From Amorphochlora amoebiformis (Eukaryota > Cercozoa > Chlorarachniophyceae), in assembly GCA_054601695.1 (NCBI GenBank), contig BAAHQB010000062.1:682001-746000 (forward strand): a stretch of 64,000 nt of DNA. The letters run 5' to 3'. Numbering within the stretch: the first letter of the stretch is position 1; each line of letters begins with the position of its first letter. The notes below the pieces were generated by a model that was not told the DNA's origin, searched no databases, and saw only the letters and a list, made by a program, of their open reading frames with translations. This document shows positions 1 to 63,202 of the stretch, one piece after another. A program made the translations under genes and the position numbers.

Positions 1-1485
<1,485 letters not shown>

Positions 1486-1607
1486 TTAGTACTTCATCAA
1501 CGATCGCATTAGCTTGTCGTCAAACTTTCCCCGTATAGGCCCCGAATGTTCTCCTCGCCGGATAAGATACAGCTATATATATATATATATATATAAATAT
1601 ATATATA

Positions 1608-1659
<52 letters not shown>

Positions 1660-2119
1660 TATATACATATACATATATATATATATATATTTATAATATA
1701 TATATAAAATACGTATATATGTTATATATACATATATATATATATATATATAATATATATATATATATATTAAATACATATGTAACACATGTGGTAATAT
1801 ATGGATCTAGACTAGTCTTAAGGTACCTCGAGATTAAACAGGGTGTCTTCGCTGAAGAAATCTAGGTATCGCTGGGAAACTGCTCTGCTCTGTAGATTCA
1901 TGGAATTTTATAAAAGGAATATAGTATTATATATATATATATATATTGTATATATATTTATGTGTATGATAGGGATATATATATATATATATATATATAT
2001 TTATGTGTGTGTGTGTGTGTACGTTTTCGTGTATGTACAATATACATACGTACATAGATGTATCTAATATCTATTTTAGAATAATATATACATATATGAA
2101 AATAGATATATACACACAC

Positions 2120-2168
<49 letters not shown>

Positions 2169-2573
2169 ATATAAACTTTTCTACTTGTGTATACATATAT
2201 GTATAACATATATATATACATATATACATATCTATATTTATATATTATATATATTTTAGATTATATTATCCACCAGGAATCTCTGGATAGCCTCAACGAG
2301 AGGGCGAGAAGAGAGTTTCGTCTTACTTCCCTCCGTGCTTACGTGAACTCTCTGTGCACAAATCGTCTTTAGAATAATATATATGCCAAGGGGGGAGGAA
2401 GGGGGGAGGGCGATATAATATAGAGAAAAAGAAATTGACCTGCTTTTTCAAGAAGAGACTTAGGGCTTCCCCTCCCTAAGTTTCAAGGATATAGGTATAC
2501 GTAATATACCTATATATACACACATATATATATATGTATATATATATATATATGTATACATATATATATGTAA

Positions 2574-2636
<63 letters not shown>

Positions 2637-2690
2637 ATATATATATATATACACATACACACATATATTTATATATATATTATATTTACA

Positions 2691-2762
<72 letters not shown>

Positions 2763-3003
2763 TATATATATATATATAATATACTGTATATAACATATAT
2801 ATATATATATTATATATAATATACATATATGACCATATCATGGATCTGTATGAAGAATATATATATATATATATATAATATATATATATATATATAGTAA
2901 CCTACCACCGAGCCAAATCTTCCGTCGGGGTGGGATTTGGGAAGGTATCTGGGTAGAAAATGGGTAGTGTATATGTGTATGACGGCTACGTGTATATATG
3001 ATA

Positions 3004-3040
<37 letters not shown>

Positions 3041-3142
3041 ACATCCAATATATCTTTTCTTTCACAGCGAAAATGAACATGGACTATAATTACACACAAT
3101 ATTACATATGCATAGTTTGCATACACGTACATATATACATAT

Positions 3143-3193
<51 letters not shown>

Positions 3194-3410
3194 GTGTGTT
3201 TGTGCATTTTTTGTCATTATAAATGTGTATTAAATTACACGTTACACATATATTTATACATGTATATATATTAGTCGATATAGAGACGTATATACAAATA
3301 TATGTGTATGTATGTATGTATGTATAATATATATATGTATATATATATGTAATTATGTATATGCATACGTTTGCATTTGCACACATATAGACTTTAGGTA
3401 TATTTACATT

Positions 3411-3461
<51 letters not shown>

Positions 3462-3544
3462 ATATATATATATGTATGTATACATATATATATGTGTATA
3501 GTGTGTGTGAGTGTGTATATAAATATAAGTGTGTATATGTATAC

Positions 3545-3593
<49 letters not shown>

Positions 3594-3650
3594 AGTATAT
3601 ATATATATATACATATGAGTATATATATATATATATATATATATAATTAT

Positions 3651-3681
<31 letters not shown>

Positions 3682-3722
3682 TCTACACATAGACACATAT
3701 ATATTAAATACATGTGTATCTT

Positions 3723-3761
<39 letters not shown>

Positions 3762-3812
3762 ATATATTTAATAATAATAATAATATTAAAAGTTTGCAAA
3801 TGTATACATCTG

Positions 3813-3858
<46 letters not shown>

Positions 3859-4153
3859 TGGTGTAATTTATATGATAAAATATCTATACGTAAATGTACG
3901 TATGTACACGTAAATAAAGTTATGCATGTTACAAATATTTTATCCATGCTACCGTGATATTTTCCAGCGGTCCAGCCTCTGCGTAGATTCCATCTGCCTC
4001 AAGACTAGCAGTATTGTAACGCTTCTTAGATATATTCTCAAGGGTATGTAATATATTATTCAACGCACACATACACAGGGTGATAGCCCATCCTAGGCTG
4101 CATGCCAACCCCCAAATTTCTCCTACCCAAGCCAACACTTGCATCTTAACCAT
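1486..4153 (-). CDS. Six-exon gene A; possible sedlin/Trs23-type TRAPP subunit (weak)
   Basis: Reconstructed exons (minus, 5' to 3'): 4153-3953, 3083-3043, 2948-2906, 2366-2274, 1889-1827, 1572-1486. All introns are GT-AG and the 528 nt total closes in phase to 175 codons plus a TAA stop. The start ATG follows an in-frame upstream stop. Exon 1 encodes a hydrophobic stretch near residues 8-35. The C-terminus contains [15 protein letters not shown], which resembles the PIR...FD..L motif ending sedlin/Bet5/Trs23 subunits of the TRAPP vesicle-tethering complex. The rest is not recognisable, so the function is a weak suggestion. A GTACTA donor at 1492 just before the stop leaves open that the gene continues left. 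The 2274-2366 island is also open on the plus strand, so that exon is less certain. Introns are (TA)n. Confidence 0.42.
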
Positions 4154-5310
<1,157 letters not shown>

Positions 5311-5800
5311 TTACATATGTAAATTACGGTGTATCGCATGCTCGATCTTGGCGAATACGGCCGCCTTCATTTCATCTGACCCAATGAAAGTTCCAGATTC
5401 CTTCGCCTCTCTCTGCATTCAATACCAACAAGAGATAGTTCATTACACTAGACTTTGAATCTCAATCTAGTCATTTCTCGAAGCTTCAAACTCATCTTCA
5501 AAAAAATCAAATCCGAATCACGTTTCTCGACTTACTATTCGCAGGTCGAGGTCCCTTATCATCTGCTCTCGGTCGAAAATTGACGTAACATTCACGTCCG
5601 CCTGCATGAGTCGCGATGTCGCTGTAACAAGCCTGTAAGAAAGTTGAGGTTGAGAACCGATTTGTTCGTGGGGATTTTTAAGGGAACCGCTTCCTGCACT
5701 CTTTCTCTTCGCTGAGCTGCATCTGTAGCAGGTTGGCTGTGATTCGGGCTCTCCGGATGTAACTGTTGGAATCCCTGAGCTTGGGCTGTGATTATTGTGC

Positions 5801-5866
<66 letters not shown>

Positions 5867-5874
5867 ATATTTCC

Positions 5875-5907
<33 letters not shown>

Positions 5908-5977
5908 TTATATATATATATATAGTATATAAATATTTATGTGTGTGCATATATATATACATAAACATTTTCCTTTC

Positions 5978-6011
<34 letters not shown>

Positions 6012-6060
6012 ATGTGTATACATTATTAGATATTTGTACATATATATCCATACATAGTAT

Positions 6061-6100
<40 letters not shown>

Positions 6101-6252
6101 AAATATATCTACAAAATACATACATACATATATATATTATATATATATCTGCGTGTATACATATATATGGAAATTATATACATTTATGTACATATACATA
6201 TATGCATAATATAATATATATATATATATATATGTATGTATTTATATTATAT

Positions 6253-6340
<88 letters not shown>

Positions 6341-6348
6341 AATATATA

Positions 6349-6401
<53 letters not shown>

Positions 6402-6411
6402 CATCTACTAC

Positions 6412-6452
<41 letters not shown>

Positions 6453-6511
6453 ATAGATGTGTAATATATACATAATAGATGTATATACACATATATACAC
6501 AGATATACAAT

Positions 6512-6549
<38 letters not shown>

Positions 6550-6572
6550 TATATAAATATATATATTATACA

Positions 6573-6607
<35 letters not shown>

Positions 6608-6643
6608 GCGTGTGTGTATACGTATACATATTTTGTCCATAAA

Positions 6644-6688
<45 letters not shown>

Positions 6689-6736
6689 GATATTAATACA
6701 TGTAATATTTTTATACATATATTATATATATATATT

Positions 6737-6809
<73 letters not shown>

Positions 6810-6818
6810 ATATGTATC

Positions 6819-6857
<39 letters not shown>

Positions 6858-7462
6858 TATATATATGTATATATATATATATATTCTATTATATATGTGT
6901 GTCGGTGTGTTTATGTGTACGTATAATTTAGTGTTCAGATATAACCACTATGTATATTCTACCTTAGCGTTGTCAATCGCCTGATGAATACGGTCGATCT
7001 TTTCTTTCAAATTTTGCCGCTCAGATTGAAATTGAAACCCCATCCACGCTTCTTTGCCCTCCTTGCCCTCTTTTTCTTCTCCCGCGCTCGCATAAGCATT
7101 CGTGGTCGTTCTTTTTCCGTCGCATGTCTTCCAGAACTAGGATGTAGGTACCACGGTGAGCTTGAATAAAACGATAAAGGAGAGGAAAGAGGGAGACCAA
7201 TGGATGGGAAGGGCCAAGAGGTGTGAGAGAGGGGTATAAGTTTTTGAATTATTCATATCTTTACCCAAGGTGCAATTGGGGGACGGACAGAGATCAAATC
7301 CGATTTAGCCACGATTTTATTGCTGGGACTCCTCCATACCCACTGAAGATGTTCGTCGTCGTACTTCATAGACGCCCGCTTTGGTGACTTCCATACAGGG
7401 TTGTTGCCGTCGTACTGGGCAGTGTAGTGCCCTGTGAGGTCAGCCGAAGGTGCCTTTGTCAC
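5311..7462 (-). CDS. Five-exon gene B; helical protein of unknown function
   Basis: Exons (minus): 7462-7265, 7136-6963, 5785-5688, 5632-5536, 5412-5311. Donors are GTAAAG, GTAGAA, GTTCCC and GTAAGT, each acceptor is AG, and phases match, giving 222 aa and a TAA stop. Exon 1 encodes a Trp/Tyr-rich N-terminus (residues 1-66, with WKSPKR and WVWRSP). Exon 2 is Glu/Lys-rich and runs into an amphipathic helix ([14 protein letters not shown]). Exons 3-5 are predicted almost entirely helical ([39 protein letters not shown]), so a coiled-coil or bundle protein is likely. I do not recognise the family. Intron 3 is only 55 nt while intron 2 is 1.2 kb of TA repeat, which shows how repeat growth inflates introns here. 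The gene is divergent from PRORP. Confidence 0.75.
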
Positions 7463-8052
7463 GTTCTGGTTGATAGCATGTAAAACATTAATGGAAGTCC
7501 AACAAAGCCTGACTCACACATTATACTTGAGGATTCTTCTTTCATTGTCAACATGCACGATAGATAGACTTCTGATGCAGAAAGAAATCAACTGCTGTCT
7601 CCTTTGTTTTTGGTTATTCGAAAGCATACAATCGTGAGGATCTTGGCGAACTCATCTGCTTCCTTTATCACTGCTTTTTCAGCGCTGTGAAAGCCTCCCA
7701 TCCGATCTGTGAAAAGACAACCCACGAAATGACCTCACACGAAGTCGACCATCAGAGCTAATTTTAGGCGAAATCAATTTGTAAGAAGACAGGTTGTCGC
7801 TGTCCCAGGCCAGTCCTGTAACGCTTCGAGTCCCTCGGATGTCCCAGGCCGCGAAATTGCGTGGGAAAGCTCTCGAAAGTTCACCGAGCACCCGCCGAAA
7901 AATTGGAGATATCCCAATGTATATCATAGATATATTGAATAAATTAACAGAAATCTCCGAAAGCAAAAATTTGTCGGCGCTGTATCCTCTGCTATTGCTT
8001 CAGTGAGCACATCTGGCACCTCGGAGGGAGGATTTCAGACGCCGGGGACGCT
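7463..8052. promoter_or_regulatory. Divergent promoter region between gene B and PRORP
   Basis: 590 bp of single-copy sequence free of TA repeats between two start codons facing away from each other. Open frames here (for example 7794-8006 plus) have no family features or splice context. The region probably holds both promoters and 5' UTRs. An acceptor-like TTTCAG ends at 8039 just before the PRORP ATG, so a non-coding leader exon is possible. Confidence 0.55.
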
Positions 8053-9016
8053 ATGCAGGCTCCCAACAAGGTTCGAGGGGACCTTCTTCGGCAGCTTGAT
8101 GTTTGTCGAAAAAAGGAGGATCTTCACGGCGCGCTGTTAGCCTTCGAGCGCCTACGGAAGAGCTACGCAGCGGACAAAGAGCAGAAGCGTCAGCGGATTC
8201 CGCTCAAAAGATACGTCCAAGTCCTCTCTCTGTGCACCAAGGGAGGCAATTTGAAGCAAATGTGGCAACTATGTGCGGAGATCAAGAGCGTGTACGGCGA
8301 CGAGAAGTATTTCGCCGCCACCTCGGATGTACTGATCAAAGTACATGCAGCGCAGAACATTGCCTCGGCTCTCAGATTGCATCGAGAAATGAAACAAAGG
8401 GGTCAGAGACTGAAACGTCGTAGCTATGGCCCTATCATAGTCGCCTGCTGCCAAGCCCAGGATAGGGAGAATGCTTTCTCCCTCTACGATGAAGCGAAGG
8501 CGAGGGGGATTGACTTCACTGGGGCGGAGTATTCAGAGCTTATACATCTCTGCGTCGCCTTAAAGTTAGACAAGGATATGGAGGCCCTCCTTAATGATAT
8601 TTCGTCGGTCTTCACCGTCCTTCCAGCCAAGCTACTGGGGGCCCTGAAGGAATGGTTTCGTTCCAAGATGAAATCACTTACCGGGGGACTAGAGTGTGAT
8701 CTAAAGGGATCTCTGGGGGCTGGTGTAGCGGTTCTTCCATCTCACAGGCTACCTAATGAGCTTCTTGATGAATATTTAGAACAAATTCTAGCTGCACAGA
8801 TGTCGAATCAGCGCTCCAGGAGGAAGGAGAAGGCGGTTGTGCGAGCTGTAAGGAAGTTTTTAAATCGACTCGCGCGGGATGGAGGAGCTGAGATATGGAT
8901 CGACGGTGCTAACGTGGGTCACTTCGAGATGGGAGGATCATTCTCGTATCAGCAGGTAGCGTGACCACTACATATATATATATATTTATAATAATATGTT
9001 TATATTATAATAATTT

Positions 9017-9053
<37 letters not shown>

Positions 9054-9214
9054 TATATGTCCTTAATAATATATAATCGTAACATATATATATGTAAGCA
9101 ACGCAACGTTATAAACTATCCATAATGTATATACACATACATACATGTATCATATTTTATACATTTCCACATAGTACGAATTATATATATATATATATAT
9201 ATGATTTTGCAAAA

Positions 9215-9257
<43 letters not shown>

Positions 9258-9261
9258 AAAA

Positions 9262-9294
<33 letters not shown>

Positions 9295-9308
9295 ATTATG
9301 CAAAATAG

Positions 9309-9355
<47 letters not shown>

Positions 9356-9445
9356 CATACATGTATAAAATGTATTATATATATATATATATATATATAT
9401 ACATAATATATTCCTATATATATATATATATATACATAATATATT

Positions 9446-9479
<34 letters not shown>

Positions 9480-9594
9480 ATGTTTATATTAAATATAAAA
9501 AATGTGTATTTATATAATATAAATATATATATATATATGTGTATGTATACATATGTACATATTTTCATATATTACACATATGCAATATATCTAC

Positions 9595-9641
<47 letters not shown>

Positions 9642-10570
9642 TAATATATATATACACACATATATATTTCGCAATAACGTTCCAGGTTGACTCTGTTTTC
9701 TCTCACTTCGTGAGAGCGGGTTACCGAACCCGATTGGTCCTACACCACTCCCGTGTCCATGGCCTTCCATCTAACTCTGCTGAGGAGAAGATTGTCAGAA
9801 AATGGACCACAGGGGGCTCACTCTACATCACCCCGAACGGCGTGAATGATGATGCTTTCTGGATGTACGGTGCGATCTGGAGCTCAAAGACTCAGCGACG
9901 CGTATATATAGTCTCCAACGACCTGGGAAGGGATCACCACTATCGATTCAATCATGATCCCAGATTTTTCAACTTCATGCAAGCCCACGTCATTCGCTTC
10001 CGAGTTAAAGATGTCGACGCCAAGCGTTGGAAAAAGATGTCCGAGGATCATGCGCCTTCTTTCACCCCCACAGTTCACAAGCCCATGCCATACCGCCCGA
10101 CCTCTCCTAGTACCGAGGGGGGGAAGCATAAAATCCACGCTGATACTCGCGTTGCCACTCCAAACCGCTACTTCGCGCAGAAAGTCCGCACTACGTCATA
10201 CCAATCAACACATAAAACCCAATTTCGTTCCATCATCGCTCCAATACCTCGTGCGCAAACCTATGCCCCTGGGAGGTATATGGCAGCGGCAAAAACAAAC
10301 CCAATCCCTCTAGAGTCTCAGCCAGTACCTTATTTCAAGCTGAGGCATTTCATTGCCCCAAACGTCTTCCCACTCGAGTATCACTATCCGTTTCGCTACA
10401 AAATTGCTCCTCAGCGCCTCTTGAGCGGGGAATGGGCATTCCCTTACCTGGCTAAGGAGTTTAGTGGCGAACAGAAAGATCTTTTCAAGAGTGAGGACGG
10501 AGATGTGCCCCCAATCCCCGCCACGGTCGCTGGAAGGGTTCGCTGGGTGGTAGTTAAGCGAGGCAGATGA
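8053..10570 (+). CDS. PRORP: Protein-only RNase P (PRORP)
   Basis: Exon 1 is 8053-8955, exon 2 is 9686-10570, with phase-0 junction CAG|GTAGCG ... TTCCAG|GTT, giving 595 aa. PRORP cleaves the 5' leader from pre-tRNA without an RNA subunit. Residues 1-200 are PPR-like helical repeats that bind the tRNA elbow. The NYN/PIN-like nuclease follows, with IDGANVG (Asp284), [13 protein letters not shown] (Asp356, Asp357) and [10 protein letters not shown] (Asp380, Asp384), matching the metal-binding Asp set of the family. After the NYN core there is a long Pro/basic extension (about residues 410-595). The CxxC pair usual in the central domain, and its His/Cys partners near the C-terminus, are not visible. 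No obvious organelle leader precedes the first PPR helix. The 730 bp intron is TA repeat. The gene lies divergent from B and convergent with tRNase Z. Confidence 0.93.
8956..9685 (+). repeat. (TA)n intron of PRORP
   Basis: Starts GTAGCG and ends TTCCAG. The body is (TA)n with two near-identical blocks reading ACATAATATATTCC at about 9400 and 9432. No coding signal apart from Tyr/Ile repeat frames. Confidence 0.85.
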
Positions 10571-10775
10571 CGGTAAATAGGTCAGCTAATAATGCTGGTT
10601 ATCTAATTTTTGCCACGGTTGAATAGAAACATCCTGTTGTAAATAGTTTTAATTGCAATACATAGGCGTCACGCAAAACAAGTTGTCAATATCATAATGT
10701 ACCCGGTTAATCCACCATATATATATATTTATATATATGTATATATATATATATATATATGTATAAATATATAAA

Positions 10776-10814
<39 letters not shown>

Positions 10815-10954
10815 ACATTCGTTAGTCTAGTATCTAATGTGTGTTTGTTAAATACACAGCTGTGTCTACTATCTAGACTATACAAAAACTGAAAATACTA
10901 GAATGATCTAGATGATAGTGTGATATACATATATTATAATATATATACACATAT

Positions 10955-10986
<32 letters not shown>

Positions 10987-11570
10987 TTGTACATATGTAC
11001 ACATATATACATACACATATACATACCACATTAAATGTAATGTGTGTATATATGTGTGTGTGTGGGTATATATATACATAACACATTCCTAAATGTATAT
11101 GTGTACATATATGTGTGTGTGTGTGTGTGTATATCTAGATATATCTAGATATATGTATATCATAGGATAATAAATCATAGTATATATGTATGATGATGTA
11201 TCCGATGACTATGTGTAGCATATGAAAACCGATTTTTTTTTTATACATATATATATATATAATTCATGTAGCAATATATATGTGTATACATTAGTGTTTT
11301 TGTGCACATATATATTATATATATACATATGTATATATATATATACACACACACACACATACACAGTGTACATACATATATACACATATATATATACACA
11401 CATACATAATCATTTTTTGACTCATGCGTATTATAACGGTTAGCCGCGTATCATAGTTTATTGTCCGATCCGCGAAACTGAGTATGGTAGCTATAGAGAA
11501 CAGGTTGAGTATGTACATTATAGTCTAGACAGTATCGCCGTATGAATACATGACATCTTTCGATAATGAG
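10571..11570. other. Convergent 3' spacer between PRORP and tRNase Z
   Basis: Contains the two 3' UTRs and TA/CA repeats. Single-copy sequence lies at about 10571-10715, 10810-10925 and 11405-11570. A short direct repeat CTAGATATAT occurs at about 11134-11153. No gene is seen. Confidence 0.6.
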
Positions 11571-30166
<18,596 letters not shown>

Positions 30167-30609
30167 GGCGCGGTGCTCGGTGTGTGGCTAGTCCGCCACG
30201 GTGCCGCTTTTTATATCAGGATTAATTATTCGGAGGTATTTGAATTCCGGCAAAACCGCCTTAAATGAACCTGATGATAGATTTGACTAACATGTGATGG
30301 CTTGGATGTCCATGTCGCGAACTCAATGCGTTTGCCTGAAAGGGACTCCATTGTGAGTAAAATGCATCGTTTTTGGCCAGATATAAGATGTAATTTAAAT
30401 TCTACGCTTGCCTGAGGTGCAGACTGAGAACTAACTAGCCTACTAGCCAGAGAACCTACAACCAATTTTCAAGATGGTATTAGTATGTATTCAAATGTTA
30501 GATAATCTAACATCGCGATCGCAACCTTGCCGTATTGTGCTCCCTAAGATTTAATTTTACTAAAAAGTTTGCAACACTATGCTTGCGTACGTATCCAGCT
30601 CATGTCTGT

Positions 30610-30830
30610 CAATGAATCCACGTATCAATGAGCCCACCCATACACCAGTAATTGTCCAGTATCCGACATAGAACGCGTACATACAGCTAATAACCGTACA
30701 CGTGCATGTGTACGATATTTGCAGGTATCAATGAGCCTACTCATACGCCACTATCTGCTAGATTCGACATGGAACATAGGGTATACACTAGTACAGCTAA
30801 TAACCGTACGCGCGTACACGTGTTTATAAG
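30610..30830. repeat. Two-copy degenerate tandem repeat, unit about 105-110 bp
   Basis: GTATCAATGAGCC begins both units (about 30622 and 30724), and both end in ACAGCTAATAACCGTAC followed by a short alternating purine-pyrimidine stretch with ACGTG. The middle has diverged. Confidence 0.8.
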
Positions 30831-31820
30831 CATTAATCCGAACTTCGGTTTTCGGTTTCGGCTAAACTTACAAAATAAATACATTTTGTGCATTTACACA
30901 GTTCCTCAGTTCTAGTACGCACTTACACAGTTTCTCATTTCCAGTGATGGTGCCAAAAGGCACCGTTACATTCACTGATCAGCCCTGGTCTTCCATCTCT
31001 TAGGGGGAGATCTCAAAGTCATGGACTTTCCCGTACCACCAGACGGACAATGGCAGAGGCGTTGGGGAGTGTCACCAAGATTAAAGGTTCTCATCAGGCG
31101 ACCTAAGGTATTTAATTTGTTTAGTCGATACTGTCAGGCAAAATTCATCAACCCGGGAACTAAGCCCCGGACCGTAGATCCTCCCACCCCTTTCTCTCGC
31201 TGTGGAATAGTATAAGCAGAGATGGGGGTAACAAACAATGCTTGACCGTCTCACAGCTACATCCATGTGTTTGTCTAATCGGATATGAGCTCCAGTACTA
31301 AGCGCAGAGGCACAGCTTTTGATCCTGTGCACAACTCTATGAAGCGGACGGATAGCACAAGCTTATAACAAGCTTGCGTGTATCCATCATTACTCTTCCA
31401 CATTTGTAACGTGAGTCGGTCACGGTCAAACCGACACCCTGACTGAAATGTGGCTATTCAGTAGATGTTTTTGGTCACACCTGATCATAGGGGAGTGTAG
31501 CGCCAAGCCGGAGACTTGTTTGACCCATCACATTCCCAAGAACTGACAATACAACAAGGGTTAGCACAGCTACGCAAAAAAAATGGCATAGCGGAGGGAG
31601 TGAATATTTGATCAGACAAAATTGTGAGAACACATATTTCTTCATCGAATAACTCGAAGCGAGCTGGGTTGTGTGGAGTCATCATTCAAATAAATTTGTG
31701 TTGATTGGTTGGCCTCGTATTTTTCAGCACCTTTCGGGCCCCGACGCAACGAAAACTGAGCACGCGCAACACTCTGTAATCCCCCGACTGTCGGAGTTAT
31801 ATCCGAGCCGAAATATAATT

Positions 31821-31889
31821 ATGAAAACAATTCCGCGGCGCTTGCGAGCCACTAGCTTATGGGCTTGCATGGGCTTGGTGATCGCTTAG
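31821..31889 (+). other. Upstream ORF of the PHD-finger gene
   Basis: A 22-codon ORF (ATG 31821, TAG 31887-31889) ends 10 nt before the main ATG at 31900. If the transcript starts upstream it could dampen translation of the PHD protein. Its peptide is not recognisable. Confidence 0.4.
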
Positions 31890-31899
31890 GATAAGCAAG

Positions 31900-32930
31900 A
31901 TGGACGACAACAACTGGATTACCAAGTGTCCTTGCGGGCAAAATCAAGATGCTGATGGTCTCATGATCCAGTGCGATCGTTGCCTCGTCTGGCAGCACGG
32001 CGACTGCGTAGGACTCTTCACAGAGGCATCGGTCCCCGATCAATATTTCTGCGAGCAGTGCAAGCCTCAGCACAAGATTCACCAGGAAGCTCGTCGCCGT
32101 CGGGCGGAGGTGACCCAAGCAAGGCAAATTAGGATCGCTCGAGCGGTAAGAGCAATACTTCGATCATAAATGAAAGGATTCTAAATTCCGGTATGTGATT
32201 TCAGCGGGGTAGATTGCGGGTAGAGCGGCAAGAAAAAGACCGCGTGGGCAGGAAACCAAACAAGAAGAAGTCAGTAACTAAGCGGCCGAAACCTCAGCGA
32301 GCAAAGGCCACTCCAGAACCAACGGATTCCAGTTCATCGAGACCTTCGCGGGAACAACGGAAGATCGAGCGGATACTCGAGTCTTTCCGCAAGCTGGACG
32401 AGAAGTCCAAGAAGAAGACCTCCGGTAATGACAAGCGCACGGACAAGCGGACGGATCGCCGAGAGAATGGGCACTCCGATAAAAAGAAGAGAGGACGACC
32501 GCGTCGAAATAAGCGGAAGGCTGAGACGCGGGCACCGCCCGGGGAAGTCGAGGGCGTCATCCCTGTCGCGAGGCTGATCGCAATATCACCGATGTATTTA
32601 GGGAGGAAGGCTTGGCTTATGAGGAGCTATAGGAAAGACCAGTTGTTAAAGCGGTTTAACGGCTTCGAACAGATGGTAGAAAAGCAAAGCTTGCCCCTGA
32701 ACAAGAGGATGCTGCTCAACTTCAACGCACACCAGGGCGACAGCAAAGCTCCTCAACAGTTAGATGACAGCTCATCCAAGGTGAACGGTCACGAGACAAG
32801 CAAGGCGAACGGTCACGAGAACACGATCATAGACACCATAACGAAGGATGGTGTGAACGTTAAGGCTGGGCCTGTTCATGCAAACGGCTTGAACGGAAAG
32901 CTGAAGGCCATGCACGTCACTGCATCGTGA
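31900..32930 (+). CDS. PHD-finger protein with AT-hook-like motif
   Basis: Exon 1 is 31900-32145, exon 2 is 32205-32930. The 59 nt intron has GTAAGA...TTTCAG, phase 0; 323 aa. An N-terminal PHD zinc finger shows the full C4HC3 set: Cys10, Cys12, Cys25, Cys28, His33, Cys36, Cys51, Cys54. Trp31 (VWQH) is at the position that forms part of the methyl-lysine pocket in H3K4me3-reading PHD fingers. A Lys/Arg-rich middle follows with an AT-hook-like KKRGRPRR at about 176-183. Around 202-250 there is a compact block with ISPMYLGRKAWLMRSYRKDQ that looks conserved. The C-terminal tail repeats NGHE. A nuclear chromatin reader is the likely role. The gene is nearly free of TA repeat. Confidence 0.9.
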
Positions 32931-33363
32931 GGGGGGAATTGCGAATTGTCCGTTAAATTCCAGGGGTTGTAGTCGGCTCCAGAGCACCATGTTCGATCTG
33001 GCGCGCAAAAAATCACGTTGTCTGTAATTAAGTCTAGTTATTTATTGCTAAAAACTATAAAGAAATCGTAATATATACATTATATATATATATATATATA
33101 TATATTAATATTAAAAGAAGGGATCATCAAATCGATAATTACGATCAGTGTGCATATCATGATAAATCATATATTCTACTGCTTGAAAAATTTTAGAAAA
33201 TGGCTGTTCTTCAACGGCTGGTTCACTGATATAAACTTCACGATCATGAGACTAATTACACATAAAAACACGTAACTTTGTGACTTATAGTATTCGAAAT
33301 GCCGTATGATCATGGTAACTATGAATCATGAAGCGCCGCGGACGTTATATACACAACATCGAT
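32931..33363. other. Convergent 3' spacer between PHD gene and gene G
   Basis: Single-copy AT-rich sequence with one short (TA)n block near 33080-33105. It presumably contains both 3' UTRs. No gene is seen. Confidence 0.6.
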
Positions 33364-50622
<17,259 letters not shown>

Positions 50623-50820
50623 TCTTTCCAGCCGATAAATTAAAAGAAATCAAACTTTTCGCCGACTCATAATTCGCCGACGCTCTCCATCGAACCAGGG
50701 TGATCTTGCCTCCCCCCCCCCCCCTTTTTTTTTCAATCCATCCCCTCCCCTGAGAGATTTCCTTTGAAATTTTATTCTCGTCTCAGACTAATTTGAGTTT
50801 TTTTTTTTCCATTTTTGACC
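50623..50820. promoter_or_regulatory. 198 bp divergent promoter of genes G and H
   Basis: Single-copy sequence between the ATG of gene G (50622, minus) and that of gene H (50821, plus). It contains a C11-T10 run near 50711-50732 and a T-run near 50799. No TA repeat is present. A shared bidirectional promoter is likely. Confidence 0.65.

Positions 50821-63202
<12,382 letters not shown>

Larger units (their letters stand above)
30167..31899. promoter_or_regulatory. Divergent region between tRNase Z and PHD-finger gene
   Basis: 1.7 kb of single-copy, repeat-poor sequence between divergent starts. It probably holds both promoters. It contains a degenerate tandem duplication (30610-30830) and a small hairpin GGTGCCAAAAGGCACC at about 30950. 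Open frames such as 31021-31215 (plus) show no family features and lack convincing splice context, so I do not call a gene. Confidence 0.5.

Noticed and set aside
2187-2372. Plus-strand ORF ending TNRL
   Set aside because: Looks protein-like, but has no plus-strand partner exons; the minus frame joins in phase with gene A. Still uncertain.
31021-31215. 64-codon ORF between tRNase Z and the PHD gene
   Set aside because: No family features, no splice context, and within chance for single-copy sequence.
31380-31450. tRNA-like GGTC...GACC arms
   Set aside because: No complete cloverleaf or A/B boxes could be fitted.
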